The notes beneath the pieces are model-generated. The model was given only the letters and a program-made list of their open reading frames with translations, was not told the DNA's origin and made no database searches. 64,000 nucleotides of DNA from Methylobacterium gnaphalii (GTDB taxonomy: Bacteria; Pseudomonadota; Alphaproteobacteria; Rhizobiales; Beijerinckiaceae), in NCBI RefSeq assembly GCF_007992215.1, contig NZ_BJZV01000021.1, positions 1 through 64,000 of the forward strand. Direction: 5' to 3'. Shown piece by piece: positions 8,491 to 17,543 of the stretch (within the stretch, counting starts at the first letter, position 1; each line of letters opens with the position of its first letter). A program made the translations under genes and the position numbers.

Positions 8491-10059
8491 CTACTGGACC
8501 TCGGCTCCGAGTTTCACGCTGCCGGCTCGTTCCTGGCCCAACTGACGGAACGCGGTGAAGGTCAGAGGGTCGCGTCCCCAGACGAAACTCGGTGATACGG
8601 TGGCCGGTGCGAGATAGGTGTTGCCGTCGAAGCTGTTGTTGCCGGCCTCGATGACCGAGCCGTTGGGCGAGAGCCGGTCCGTATCCGTGACACCGCCGGC
8701 GTCGCCGTCTCCGCTGAACACGATCCGATTGCCGTGAACGCGGTTGCCCGTCGTCCGGTACAGGCCGCCGCCCAACTTCGCGCGGCCCTGGTCGATGAGC
8801 ATGATCGCGTGGCCGCCGGGCCTCACATCGATCACGTTGTCCGTGACCTCGACACCTTGCGAGCCGGCGATCTGAATGTCGGCATCCCAATACCACGGTG
8901 CGTCGTTCGCTCCATTGAAGCGAACCTTGTTCCGGCGAACGACTGCGCTGAAGGATATCTCGTAGAAGATGCCAGCCCCTTGATTGGCTTCCACGATATT
9001 GTCTTCGATGACTGCATCGCGGCAATTGATATCGCACCAGATCCCGGGGCCGTCGTTGCGGTAGACGTGGTTGCCGCGCACCGTGACGAACTGGGCCTCC
9101 GTGATCTTGATGCCGCCGGCCTCCCAGCCGGGGTCGAACCCGGCGGTGTTGTTCTCGAAGATCCGATTGTTCTCGAACCGGATCTGATGACCGTGCGCGG
9201 CTGCGCCGAGCTGGCCGTTATGGTGGATGATGTTGTCGCGCACGATGCCGTTCGTGCCGACCGCAACGCCGAGCCCCGCATTGAAGCGGATCTCCGTTCG
9301 CTCCACGTGCCAGCCGGTCGCGCGATCCCCGCGAATGGCGCCGATCTGCGGGGGTGAGTCGTATTTTTCGACGATGACGCCGCTGATCCGCACATCGGGA
9401 GACAAGCTCTGAAACGCGGTGGCGACGACGCTCGCCTCGACCTGCCGCCCCGTCGGGTCGTCCGCAATGAGCAGACGTCCGAGAGCAGGCTCCAGAAGGA
9501 AGCGTCCGGGGCCGAGTTCGGCTCTCGAGAGCACGCGACGCAGCGGCCTTCCATCCAGGAACAGCCAAGGCAAGGGCGAGCAGAGCGAGCCTTTCCGGCA
9601 TTCTCCGGTGCGTGGCCGAAGAGGAAGCATGACGGAGGTCGCCCAAAACGGCCCGGTGCGTGCGAAGGGGCCGAGAATCTGAGCGCCGTTAAGGATGCTT
9701 CCCGGCTCGCCGACGAAAGTCTGTCCCGGCAGCGGCGCGACCTGCTGCATCCGGTGCAGCCCAGCGCCGATGCACACCGCGCCGCCAGGCCCGGCGCGCA
9801 GGGCCGCGGCTTGGATCGACTCCCCGGCCGGCACGCGTACGGCAGTCGCAGGACATGGCGGCGCGTTCGGCTCGCCGTTCTGGGCGAGCGAGTAGATCGG
9901 AGCGACGGCGAACAGGATCGGCACGAGGCAGGACACGGCGCGCCATGAGGCACTCGGCATAGCTTCGATCCGCAGCATCATGTGTGACCGCGCCGTTTGC
10001 GGGCGTTTTGCATCATCACCGACGCCGACGACGATGCGATGCTTCGTACTCCGCACCAT
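8491..10059 (-). CDS. Sec-exported right-handed parallel beta-helix protein
   Basis: The protein is dominated by short repeats of the type G-N-x-V/I-x-x-N, for example RDNIIHHNGQ, FENNRIFENN and RGNHVYRND. This pattern is typical of right-handed beta-helix proteins such as polysaccharide lyases, hydrolases and C5-epimerases. A hydrophobic segment, WRAVSCLVPILFAVAPIYSLA, ends before AQNG and looks like a Sec signal peptide. I used the ATG at 10059 because it has a clear GAGGGG site. The ATG at 9981 would give a shorter, more typical signal peptide. It is colinear with the beta-helix protein at 23295-25349 (HRMQ, LNG, VEKY and GAI blocks align), so the two are paralogues. A periplasmic role in trimming or modifying the EPS is likely but inferred. 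Confidence 0.75.
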   Translation of the reverse strand: MVRSTKHRIVVGVGDDAKRPQTARSHMMLRIEAMPSASWRAVSCLVPILFAVAPIYSLAQNGEPNAPPCPATAVRVPAGESIQAAALRAGPGGAVCIGAGLHRMQQVAPLPGQTFVGEPGSILNGAQILGPFARTGPFWATSVMLPLRPRTGECRKGSLCSPLPWLFLDGRPLRRVLSRAELGPGRFLLEPALGRLLIADDPTGRQVEASVVATAFQSLSPDVRISGVIVEKYDSPPQIGAIRGDRATGWHVERTEIRFNAGLGVAVGTNGIVRDNIIHHNGQLGAAAHGHQIRFENNRIFENNTAGFDPGWEAGGIKITEAQFVTVRGNHVYRNDGPGIWCDINCRDAVIEDNIVEANQGAGIFYEISFSAVVRRNKVRFNGANDAPWYWDADIQIAGSQGVEVTDNVIDVRPGGHAIMLIDQGRAKLGGGLYRTTGNRVHGNRIVFSGDGDAGGVTDTDRLSPNGSVIEAGNNSFDGNTYLAPATVSPSFVWGRDPLTFTAFRQLGQERAGSVKLGAEVQ

Positions 10060-10528
10060 CAGAGCCCCTCGGCTGCCCTATTCTGCGCTTCAGTCGAGGC
10101 ACCCTCAACATCACCTACAGAGGTACTACCAATTTGATCTAAAGCTTAGTTGTAATATATCTGCAGGTATATTTCAGTTACTTCCAATCATGTTGCTTTG
10201 TAGCAAAATTGATTGATCTGAAATCACTTAAAATTCAGTCTCGAAACGCGCACATCAATCGGCGTCTTCGATGAATGATCAGTCCGGCGGATGTCGTTCA
10301 GACTCGGAATTTCCCTTGGGATCGACCAAAGGATGCGACGAGCTGTCCTCCATTTGGTGACGGAGGCTATCGAACTAGTCCCGGATCGTCTGTTCACAAC
10401 ACGACAGAAGCAGGATCGAATGCATCGCCCATCGTCGCGCTGGCAGATCAGCTGCCGAATTACTTCGCCAAGACTACTGATGATGATGGAAGCTGATCTA
10501 CGCAGTTGTTACGGAAGGTTGGGATCGA
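10060..10528. other. Divergent regulatory region between the beta-helix and Wzc-like genes
   Basis: About 470 bases with no credible gene and an AT-rich core at 10130-10250, suited to divergent promoters. The motif TTGGGATCGA occurs twice, at 10316-10325 and 10519-10528. The second copy abuts the ATG of the tyrosine-kinase gene. The same motif recurs upstream of the type I secretion cargo and of the LuxR regulator at 28.7-29.5 kb. No terminator or RNA gene is visible. Confidence 0.5.
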
Positions 10529-12706
10529 ATGAACCGAACAGTGGAGCAACCGAGCCGTAGCGTCAGCTTCCTGCTCCGCCAGACCTCTGAGGGTCAGACA
10601 CTTGGTATCGTCGCTGCAGCTCGGCGACGTTGGCGCTTGATTGCGATCCTCGCTGCGGCAGCTCTCGTCATCTCGACCGCGGTGAGCTTGCAGCTCCCGA
10701 ACAAATATGCCGCCGAGGCGCTGATCCAAGTCGAGCTTGGACGGCCTGGAGCACAACAAGCCGCTCAGGCCGTCACGGCGACGCTCGAAGGCTCCGCGAT
10801 CGTCGAAAGCGAGGCCCGCGTCCTCCGGTCCAACTTCATCGCGCAACGGGTCGTCAAGGATCTTGGGCTCGAGGAGGATCCTGACTTTGCGCCCCGTCCA
10901 TCGCTGCTGTCGCGGCTGCTCTTACGCAAGGACAGGACGGATCCCGAAAAGGTCACGGAGAGGATCGCCAAGGAGCTCTCTCGCAACTTGAGCGTGACGA
11001 ACGACTCGCGCGCGTATCTCATTTCCGTCACTTACACATCGAGCGACCCAGAGCGCTCGGCCCGCATCGCGAACGCCTTCGTCGACGCCTATCTGCGCAA
11101 TCGCCTCGATATGGGCGTCGCATCCGCCGAGCGGACGAGCGCCTGGCTTCAGGAGCAGATCCGTTCGACGCGCGCTGCGCTCGACCAAGCCGACACGGCC
11201 GTAGAGCAGTTCCGCCAGAAGACGGGCTACATCGAAGGCACCGTGAACGCTCCGAACCTTGCGCAACAAGAGTTGCGGGACGCCACGACGCGGCTCGGCA
11301 CCGCAATCCAGAATCGCCTCGCCGCCGAAGCACGGCTGGCGCGGGCGCGTGAGGCCTTCGCCGCAGGCAGCGTTCCTTCCGCGCAGGACCTTGCCGGAGC
11401 TCCGGTCGTCCAGAGGATGCTCGAAGCCGTCGAGACGGCCAAGCGCGACTTCCAGAACGTCGCCCAGATGGGGCCTCGCCACCCGAACTACCTGAACGCC
11501 AAGGCGAATCTTGAGGGGGTGGAGGAGCGGCTCCGCAAGGAGGTGGAGCAAGCCATCGGAAACCTGGAGGCAGACCTGCGCACGGCACTTGGGGACGAGA
11601 CCGTCCTGTCTGGCCAAGTCGACAAGTTCAAGAAGGGCGTCATCGAAGCGATGGGCCGCGAGACCCAGCTCACCAGCCTGCAGGCCAGTGCTTCCGCGAT
11701 CCGCGAGCGTCTGAAGCTCTTGAACGACGGCTACGCTCAAGCCGCCGCCTTGGCCGGAATGAAGTCGTCGACGTCTCAAGCTCTCGTGCGGGCACAGCCC
11801 AACACCATACCCAGCGGCCCCAACCGCGCCTTCATCATTGGCCTGTCGATCCTTGGTGCAAGCGGCGCTGGCCTCTGCGCCGCCGTTCTCCTGGAGCGAC
11901 GCAATACGGGATTCCGGTCGGCTACCGACCTCGTTCAGGACGCCGCCGTGCGCTGCCTCGGCATGGTGCCAAAGATCGACGGCAGCTCGACCGCCGGCGA
12001 GATGCGCATGTTCGACGAGGCGGTTCGGCTCATCAGCGCATCGCTCGGCTGGTCGCGCTCATCTCTCGCTCCTCAGACCCTGCTCGTCAGCTCGGCCGTG
12101 CCCCGCGAGGGCAAGTCGCTTCTCTGCACGGCGCTGGCAAAGTCCCTGACCGGACGCGGACATCGCGTCCTCGTGATCGACTGCAATTCCGATGAGGACG
12201 ATCAGCAGGACGATCGCGTGAGCTTGAGCGATGCCGTGCTCGGCGATCAGCGGCTCGTCCTAGATCGGCTCGGCAATTCCGATCTGACCGTGCTGCGCGG
12301 CTCCTCGGGCGGCAACCTCCGCGATCTCTACGCGACCACCGCTTTCTCGAACTTCATGGACCTCGCTCGCGAGTCCTTCGATCTCGTGCTGATCGAGGCG
12401 CCGCCGGTGCTGCTGTTCCAGGAAGCGATCACGCTGGCCCACCATGCCGATGCGACCATTCTAGCGGTGCGCTGGAAACAGACGCCGCGGGACACGGTGC
12501 TGGCTGCCTTGCAGCGTCTCCAGGATCAAACGGTTCGTGTTCGCGGGATCATCCTGACCCAGGTTGATCTGGACGACCATCGGCACGATCGCGTGGTCGA
12601 CCAGTGCTATCACTACAGCCAGTACAGGGCCCTGTACGAGAGACGTGCCCGGACTGCGCAGACGGCAGGATCGGCGCCCATGCAGATCGATCTGAAAGCG
12701 TCCTAG
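10529..12706 (+). CDS. Wzc-like polysaccharide co-polymerase with tyrosine autokinase domain
   Basis: This is the inner-membrane protein that sets chain length and couples polymerisation to export. A Wzz domain spans two membrane segments at about residues 34-54 and 434-456, with a long coiled-coil periplasmic loop between them. The cytoplasmic kinase has Walker A, AVPREGKS, at about 523-530, Walker A', VLVIDC, near 548, and Walker B, LVLIEAPP, near 617. The tail has a Tyr cluster, YHYSQYRALYE, at about 694-704, the usual autophosphorylation site. The 725-aa length fits a one-piece proteobacterial PCP-2a. The start is well placed, although its ribosome site GGTTGGGA lies inside a recurring sequence motif. 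No cognate Wzb phosphatase lies beside it; the only low-molecular-weight phosphatase is 37 kb away. Confidence 0.9.
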   Translation: MNRTVEQPSRSVSFLLRQTSEGQTLGIVAAARRRWRLIAILAAAALVISTAVSLQLPNKYAAEALIQVELGRPGAQQAAQAVTATLEGSAIVESEARVLRSNFIAQRVVKDLGLEEDPDFAPRPSLLSRLLLRKDRTDPEKVTERIAKELSRNLSVTNDSRAYLISVTYTSSDPERSARIANAFVDAYLRNRLDMGVASAERTSAWLQEQIRSTRAALDQADTAVEQFRQKTGYIEGTVNAPNLAQQELRDATTRLGTAIQNRLAAEARLARAREAFAAGSVPSAQDLAGAPVVQRMLEAVETAKRDFQNVAQMGPRHPNYLNAKANLEGVEERLRKEVEQAIGNLEADLRTALGDETVLSGQVDKFKKGVIEAMGRETQLTSLQASASAIRERLKLLNDGYAQAAALAGMKSSTSQALVRAQPNTIPSGPNRAFIIGLSILGASGAGLCAAVLLERRNTGFRSATDLVQDAAVRCLGMVPKIDGSSTAGEMRMFDEAVRLISASLGWSRSSLAPQTLLVSSAVPREGKSLLCTALAKSLTGRGHRVLVIDCNSDEDDQQDDRVSLSDAVLGDQRLVLDRLGNSDLTVLRGSSGGNLRDLYATTAFSNFMDLARESFDLVLIEAPPVLLFQEAITLAHHADATILAVRWKQTPRDTVLAALQRLQDQTVRVRGIILTQVDLDDHRHDRVVDQCYHYSQYRALYERRARTAQTAGSAPMQIDLKAS

Positions 12707-12855
12707 CAGCGTAAACCGGACGCCTCTCCCGCGGACGTCCGGACAAACCGGCCCGTTCTCCTCGTGCCGATGGATCAATCGGCCCAGAATGGCCAGGACC
12801 ACCCGTCGGGATCAATCTGTTTGAACCGCTTTTGCCGCCAAGCCGGAACCAGCCG

Positions 12856-14226
12856 ATGCAGACAAGAGCATGCTCCGCAGAGGCGGATGCCAGTTCGCCA
12901 CGGCCAAGGACCGTGAAGGGGCTGCGATCCTTCCTTGCCAGGCCCGACCTTGCGACGAGCGCCGGACGCATCCTGTGGCCGGTGGTGGATCAGGGCATCG
13001 CGAGCCTCGGCGGGTTCCTTCTCACGATCGCCCTCGCGAGGACGCTCGCCCCCAGCGAATACGGCAACTTCGCCCTGTTCCTCGGTGTCCAGATGCTTCT
13101 GTTCACGGCGATCTTGTCGCTCGTGTTCTACCCGATGTCGGTGCTGTCGAACGTTTCCGGCGCCGAACGCAGCGCGCAGCTGATGAGAGCGAGTCTCGCC
13201 CTGCTGCTCTTTCTCTGTGTGCCGGCCATGGCGTGCCTCTGCCTCGTCGGTGTCCTGCTAGGCCGCATCGATCTGATTCTCCCGGTCGTGACCTACTTCT
13301 TGGCGTGGCAGGTCCAGGAGACATTTCGCCGTTGCCTGTTCGCGGAGCTTCGCTTCGCGGCGGCGGTCCCGGGCGAGATCATCAGCTATCTCGGTCAGAT
13401 CCTCGTCCTGTTCTGGCTCTACCGACGGGACGGCCTCACGCTGACCAGTGCGCTCTACGCCATGGCGGCCACGTCGGGCCTGGCCGCGATCCTTCAGGCT
13501 TTTCAATCCGGCCTGATCTCGCGCAGCCGTGCCGATCTCGATCTCCGCAACATCGCAGACAGTTTCTTCGCCCTGGGACGATGGTCGTTGGCCGGCAATC
13601 TCGCCGCGGCGTTGCGCTTGCAGGCGGTGTTCTGGTTCCTCGCGGCCCTATCGGGCGACGTCGTTCCGGGCCTTCTGCTGGCCTGCATCAACATCGTGAA
13701 CATCTTGAATCCGCTCATCATCGGGCTCAGCAATGTCATCCCCCAGGTGACTGCGCGCGCCCATCTGCGCGGCAAGATCGAGGCCCTTCGGGCGGCACGG
13801 CCGTTCGCGCTCTCGGGGTTGCTGATGGCGATCGCGTTCCTTGTGGTTGTCGCAGCCATTCCCGAGCGGGTGTTGAGCGTGATCTACGGATCCGGATCGA
13901 TCTATGCCGACCTGGCCACGCCCGTCCGGCTGCTGACCGTCGGAGCCGTCATATCCTACATCGCGGACATGATCTGTTCGTACTTCCACGGCATCTCCGC
14001 GGTCCGGCAGGCGATGATCGCGAACATTGCAGGGATGACCGCCTCCATCGTAACGGCCGCGCCGCTCATTATCGGCTTCGGCCTGAGCGGAGCCTGCATC
14101 GCGCTCTGCATCGCGAACGCCGTCCGCATGCTCGTCTCAGCGATCCTGCTGCACCGTCTGGTCGCGGAAGAAGTGTCCTCGGCCGAGCGCAGTCCGATCG
14201 AGCCGGGCATCGCTGCCCTGCCTTGA
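12856..14226 (+). CDS. Wzx-like lipid-linked oligosaccharide flippase
   Basis: A 456-aa polytopic membrane protein with 12 or more hydrophobic segments, in the polysaccharide transport branch of the MOP superfamily. The N-terminal part LARTLAPSEYGNFALFL is a hallmark of Wzx/RfbX-type flippases (first helix, then A-x-x-x-x-P-x-E-Y/F-G). It would move the undecaprenyl-linked repeat unit to the periplasmic face. I chose the ATG at 12856 over a TTG 8 codons upstream. It lies about 150 bases after the Wzc-like gene on the same strand. The next gene is convergent. Specificity for this locus is inferred from position. Confidence 0.82.
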   Translation: MQTRACSAEADASSPRPRTVKGLRSFLARPDLATSAGRILWPVVDQGIASLGGFLLTIALARTLAPSEYGNFALFLGVQMLLFTAILSLVFYPMSVLSNVSGAERSAQLMRASLALLLFLCVPAMACLCLVGVLLGRIDLILPVVTYFLAWQVQETFRRCLFAELRFAAAVPGEIISYLGQILVLFWLYRRDGLTLTSALYAMAATSGLAAILQAFQSGLISRSRADLDLRNIADSFFALGRWSLAGNLAAALRLQAVFWFLAALSGDVVPGLLLACINIVNILNPLIIGLSNVIPQVTARAHLRGKIEALRAARPFALSGLLMAIAFLVVVAAIPERVLSVIYGSGSIYADLATPVRLLTVGAVISYIADMICSYFHGISAVRQAMIANIAGMTASIVTAAPLIIGFGLSGACIALCIANAVRMLVSAILLHRLVAEEVSSAERSPIEPGIAALP

Positions 14227-14340
14227 TCGCAGAGGGTTCAGAGACAGCCCTTGGCGGGGCCGGCGGCAGATCTGATCACGCAGTCGATGCGCGTCGACAG
14301 CCAGACGAGGCGTCGCCGTAACGACACCTCCCCGGCCGGT

Positions 14341-15687
14341 TCACTCCGCCCGGTGCATTTCGTCAGGGGCGTGCTCGGAGATCAGCCCCGATCGGAACAT
14401 CATACTGGCCGCGATCCCGAAGCCGAATAGGCACCAGAACCAGATGCCGACCATCGGGCCTTCGAGCGTGACGTTGAAAGACGCCTCGATGATGATCGCG
14501 GCACCGTAGGACGCGATCCAAATGAAGATCTTCGCCCAACGCGTCTCGTTCCGGCGCTGCGCCATCAGCATGCTGCGGATGAGCATCGTGAACCAGGTGC
14601 CGAACAGGGAGACCCACAGGAGCAAGCCGGGCACGCCGGCGCGAGAGAGAATCGTCATGCTCGCATTGTGAGGGCTGCGCAGCCCCTCAGTGGTCGCCCA
14701 GAGCTGGTAGCCGTCCTCCATGGCGATGTTCACGCCGAAGCCTTTGCCGGACCAGAAATAGGGACCTCTGAACGTGTAGTCCTGGATCGTCGACCACCAG
14801 CGCGTCCGGAATTCCTTCGTCGCCTCATAGTTGGAGGCATCGCTTACCCCGAGAATGCTCTTGAGGGCCTCGATGATCTGATCGGCACCAATCGCGCGGC
14901 CTTCGGGAGTGATGCGCACGTTGATATCCAGCAGGGACGCGATCGCCAGCGCAACGGCGGCGAATGCAACCACGGGCACGAGCTGCCGAAGACGACCGCC
15001 GAGGATGGCGGATGCAAGGATGGCGACGATGCAGGCCAGCATCGCCCCGCGGCTGGAGGTGACCATGACCATGCTCACGAGGAGCATCGCGACCCAGATA
15101 CGCGAGAAGCGCCCTAGACCCAGGATTGCGAAGGCGGCTGCTCCCGCGAGATGCGTGGCGATCGCTCCAGGGCTGAGGTCGATGATCTGGAGGTTCGTCC
15201 CCGGGATCGTGACCTTGGCCAGGGCGAGTGCCGAGCAACCTCCGCCGATGAACGCGTAGACCCGTATGAGCGCGTAGTAGGAAACGATGGCCCGATCCAG
15301 ACGACCCGGGTCCTCGAGCAACAGCGCGATGACGATGAAGCAGAAGAAACCATAGGTGACGATGACGCTGTCTCGCAGCGCGTCGGCGCCGTAGGTCCCG
15401 ACATAAGGGACTGTGCGCAGCACGACCCATGCCATCAAGACGAGAAGAATCCGTGCCGCCGGGGTCGCAATCGATGCCAGCCAGCACCCCGTTCGAACGA
15501 AGGTGAGGAAGCCGGTGATGAGCAGGAGCTCGCCGAGGTAGAGCGGCGGCACGCCGATATACGCGAAGGTCTTCCCGACAACCGCGTATCCACCGAGCGC
15601 AACACACAGCACCCGCATGTAGGTGTCGTTGAACGTCCGCGATGCCGGCTGGGCGAAACCGAAGGCTTGAACGGTGGACTGGGTCAC
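14341..15687 (-). CDS. Wzy/O-antigen ligase-like polysaccharide polymerase
   Basis: A 448-aa integral membrane protein with about 10-12 hydrophobic stretches and one large periplasmic loop around residues 270-350. That loop includes WWSTIQDYTFRGPYFW and GFGVN, followed by the H-N-x-x-x-x-x-L/I-x-R-x-G pattern (SPHNASMTILSRAGVPG) characteristic of Wzy_C/O-antigen ligase proteins. It most likely polymerises flipped repeat units in the periplasm. The start is a GTG with GGAG about 10 bases upstream. It is the second gene of a leftward pair behind a GT4 transferase. The family cannot separate polymerase from ligase by sequence alone; the EPS context favours polymerase. Confidence 0.78.
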   Translation of the reverse strand: MTQSTVQAFGFAQPASRTFNDTYMRVLCVALGGYAVVGKTFAYIGVPPLYLGELLLITGFLTFVRTGCWLASIATPAARILLVLMAWVVLRTVPYVGTYGADALRDSVIVTYGFFCFIVIALLLEDPGRLDRAIVSYYALIRVYAFIGGGCSALALAKVTIPGTNLQIIDLSPGAIATHLAGAAAFAILGLGRFSRIWVAMLLVSMVMVTSSRGAMLACIVAILASAILGGRLRQLVPVVAFAAVALAIASLLDINVRITPEGRAIGADQIIEALKSILGVSDASNYEATKEFRTRWWSTIQDYTFRGPYFWSGKGFGVNIAMEDGYQLWATTEGLRSPHNASMTILSRAGVPGLLLWVSLFGTWFTMLIRSMLMAQRRNETRWAKIFIWIASYGAAIIIEASFNVTLEGPMVGIWFWCLFGFGIAASMMFRSGLISEHAPDEMHRAE

Positions 15688-15767
15688 GGCCCGCGCTCCA
15701 TGGCCTGTGCTCGCCTCGCGGCGTGCGAAGAAAACGACGACTGCGATGGCGAGATCGATCCGACGGG

Positions 15768-15785
15768 AGAACGCCGTAGCGTTCT
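15768..15785 (-). terminator. Small hairpin at the end of the GT4 gene
   Basis: A perfect 7-bp stem (AGAACGC / GCGTTCT) with a 4-base loop overlaps the stop codon of the leftward glycosyltransferase. No U-run follows, so it may be a weak terminator, an mRNA stabiliser or chance. Confidence 0.25.
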
Positions 15786-16995
15786 AGGTGAGAGCCAGCT
15801 CCGAGGGCTGCGAGCCTTCGACGACGATCTGCTTCCGCGCGTAGGACGCGACGGCCTCCTCATAGATCGACAGGAGATGGCTCGTGGTTAGGGCCTCGCT
15901 CCAGTTCTGCTCGTATTTCAGGCGCGCGGCCTTACCCATGCGGCGGGCCGCAGCCGGGTCAGAGGCCAGTCGCGTCATGGCCCTCGCCAGATCCGCGGCA
16001 TCTCCCGGCTCGGTATGAATTCCGGTCACGCCGTCTTCGATGATTTCGATGAGGGAGCCAATGCGCGAAGCGATCACCGGCGTGCCCGAGGCGAAGGCCT
16101 CGACGATCACCATCGGCAACCCCTCGTACCAGACCGATGGGACGATCATCGCAGCCGCTTCAGCCATGGCCGTGCGTACGACGCTCGGCTCGCACTGACC
16201 GAGATACTCGATTTCGGCGCACCCCTCGACGAGCGGCTGTAGCGGGCCTTCGCCCAAGACCTTGATCGGACAGCCGGCCATCTGTGCCGCCCTGACCAAA
16301 ACGTCGACGCCCTTCTCATGGGTCAGGCGGCCGACGAACAGCAGGCCGTGGCGCTGCACGGCGCCGACGCCGGGATCTGGGTCGGCCAAACCATTCGGCT
16401 TCGTCTTGATGCGCTCGGCCGGCAAGCCTGCCGCGATGAACCGGGAGCGTTCGAACTCAGTCAGCACGATGAATCGGTCGACATCGTTCGACCAAGTGCC
16501 ACGACTCTTATGCTGCTGGACCGAGTAGGCGACGGCCAGTGATCCGAGCAAGGAGCCACGGTAGCACCGATGGAGGACGGCATTGTAAGGCGATTTGGTG
16601 ATGCAGATCTCGCAAGGCGCGCCGTTCCGATTCAGTGTCGCGCCGGCGCAGATCACCCGGTAATTGTGCAGGGTCTGAACGGTCGGGATACCGTTTTCCT
16701 GCAGGGCTGCGTGGATCATCGGCGAGATCATCGGAAAGAAATTGTGAACGTGGGCTACGTCCGGACGAAATTCGCGAGCGACGTCTACGATCGACTTGAT
16801 GATCCTCGGTGAGTTGAACGCCGAGAACGCTGCCTGGACCTTGTCGGCGAAGGAAGAGATTGCCTTATTGCTCACGGTGAAAAGTTGGACTTCGTAGCCG
16901 GCCCGCTTAAGCGCGTTTTCTTCCTGAACGACGACAGAATCCTCTCCGCCGTGCTTCTGATACTCGTTGTGAACGATCAGCACTTTCCGGATCAT
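15784..16995 (-). CDS. Family 4 (GT-B) glycosyltransferase
   Basis: A 403-aa retaining glycosyltransferase. The N-terminal domain begins KVLIVHNEYQKHGGEDSVV, typical of one GT4 subgroup. HNFFPMISPMIHAA and TLHNYRVICAGA are further subgroup blocks near residues 85-120. The donor domain shows FVGRLTHEKGVDVLV near residue 220 and an intact EX7E motif, YEGLPMVIVEA, near residue 295. It is the first gene of a leftward pair with the polymerase gene 96 bases downstream. The ATG at 16995 directly follows a weak CGCGAGG-type site. It probably adds one sugar of the repeat unit on the cytoplasmic face; donor and linkage are unknown. Confidence 0.85.
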   Translation of the reverse strand: MIRKVLIVHNEYQKHGGEDSVVVQEENALKRAGYEVQLFTVSNKAISSFADKVQAAFSAFNSPRIIKSIVDVAREFRPDVAHVHNFFPMISPMIHAALQENGIPTVQTLHNYRVICAGATLNRNGAPCEICITKSPYNAVLHRCYRGSLLGSLAVAYSVQQHKSRGTWSNDVDRFIVLTEFERSRFIAAGLPAERIKTKPNGLADPDPGVGAVQRHGLLFVGRLTHEKGVDVLVRAAQMAGCPIKVLGEGPLQPLVEGCAEIEYLGQCEPSVVRTAMAEAAAMIVPSVWYEGLPMVIVEAFASGTPVIASRIGSLIEIIEDGVTGIHTEPGDAADLARAMTRLASDPAAARRMGKAARLKYEQNWSEALTTSHLLSIYEEAVASYARKQIVVEGSQPSELALT

Positions 16996-17543
16996 GCCGA
17001 GGGCCTCGCGCGATGGTAAACGATGGCCATGATAACAGAATATTTTGCTTCTTAAGGTAGCTATACTTTATATATATCAACCCGCGACCGAGATTGTTGA
17101 CTTCTGGTAGCTGCGAAACCACAGCGTCAGTCTGCAGGCAGCATTCACTTGAACCTTTGCGAGGGCGCGGTAACTCGCCTCCACCGTTTACGTGCCGCAG
17201 TGCAGGGCGTCCCGCCCAGTGCGAGCGACGGCGTGCCTATCAACCTTCGGACCCGCGGAAACAAAACAACAATGCTCGTGGCGACAATGACATTACCGTC
17301 ATGTCTCTACATGGCAAACTCTTATGCCATCCGTACTATGCTCTTCTGGGTTACGACCTTCGTGCTCAGTAATTTGAGTCCGCCACCCACGGTGATGAAC
17401 ACTTTTTATTTTTATGTAATACCATCGATTGTTTGAGTTATAACTTATAATAGGATTAATAAATTCACGTAAGTCTTGATATTGCACATCGTTGATCTGC
17501 AAATCTCAGACTTACCAGGATGTTTCAATAATGGATTTGCACC
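16996..17543. other. Divergent AT-rich intergenic region
   Basis: About 550 bases separate a leftward glycosyltransferase gene from a rightward SDR gene. Two AT-rich blocks, near 17040-17090 and 17390-17480, are suited to promoters for each side. Short open frames between them lack ribosome sites and family resemblance. I see no repeat or RNA gene. Confidence 0.5.
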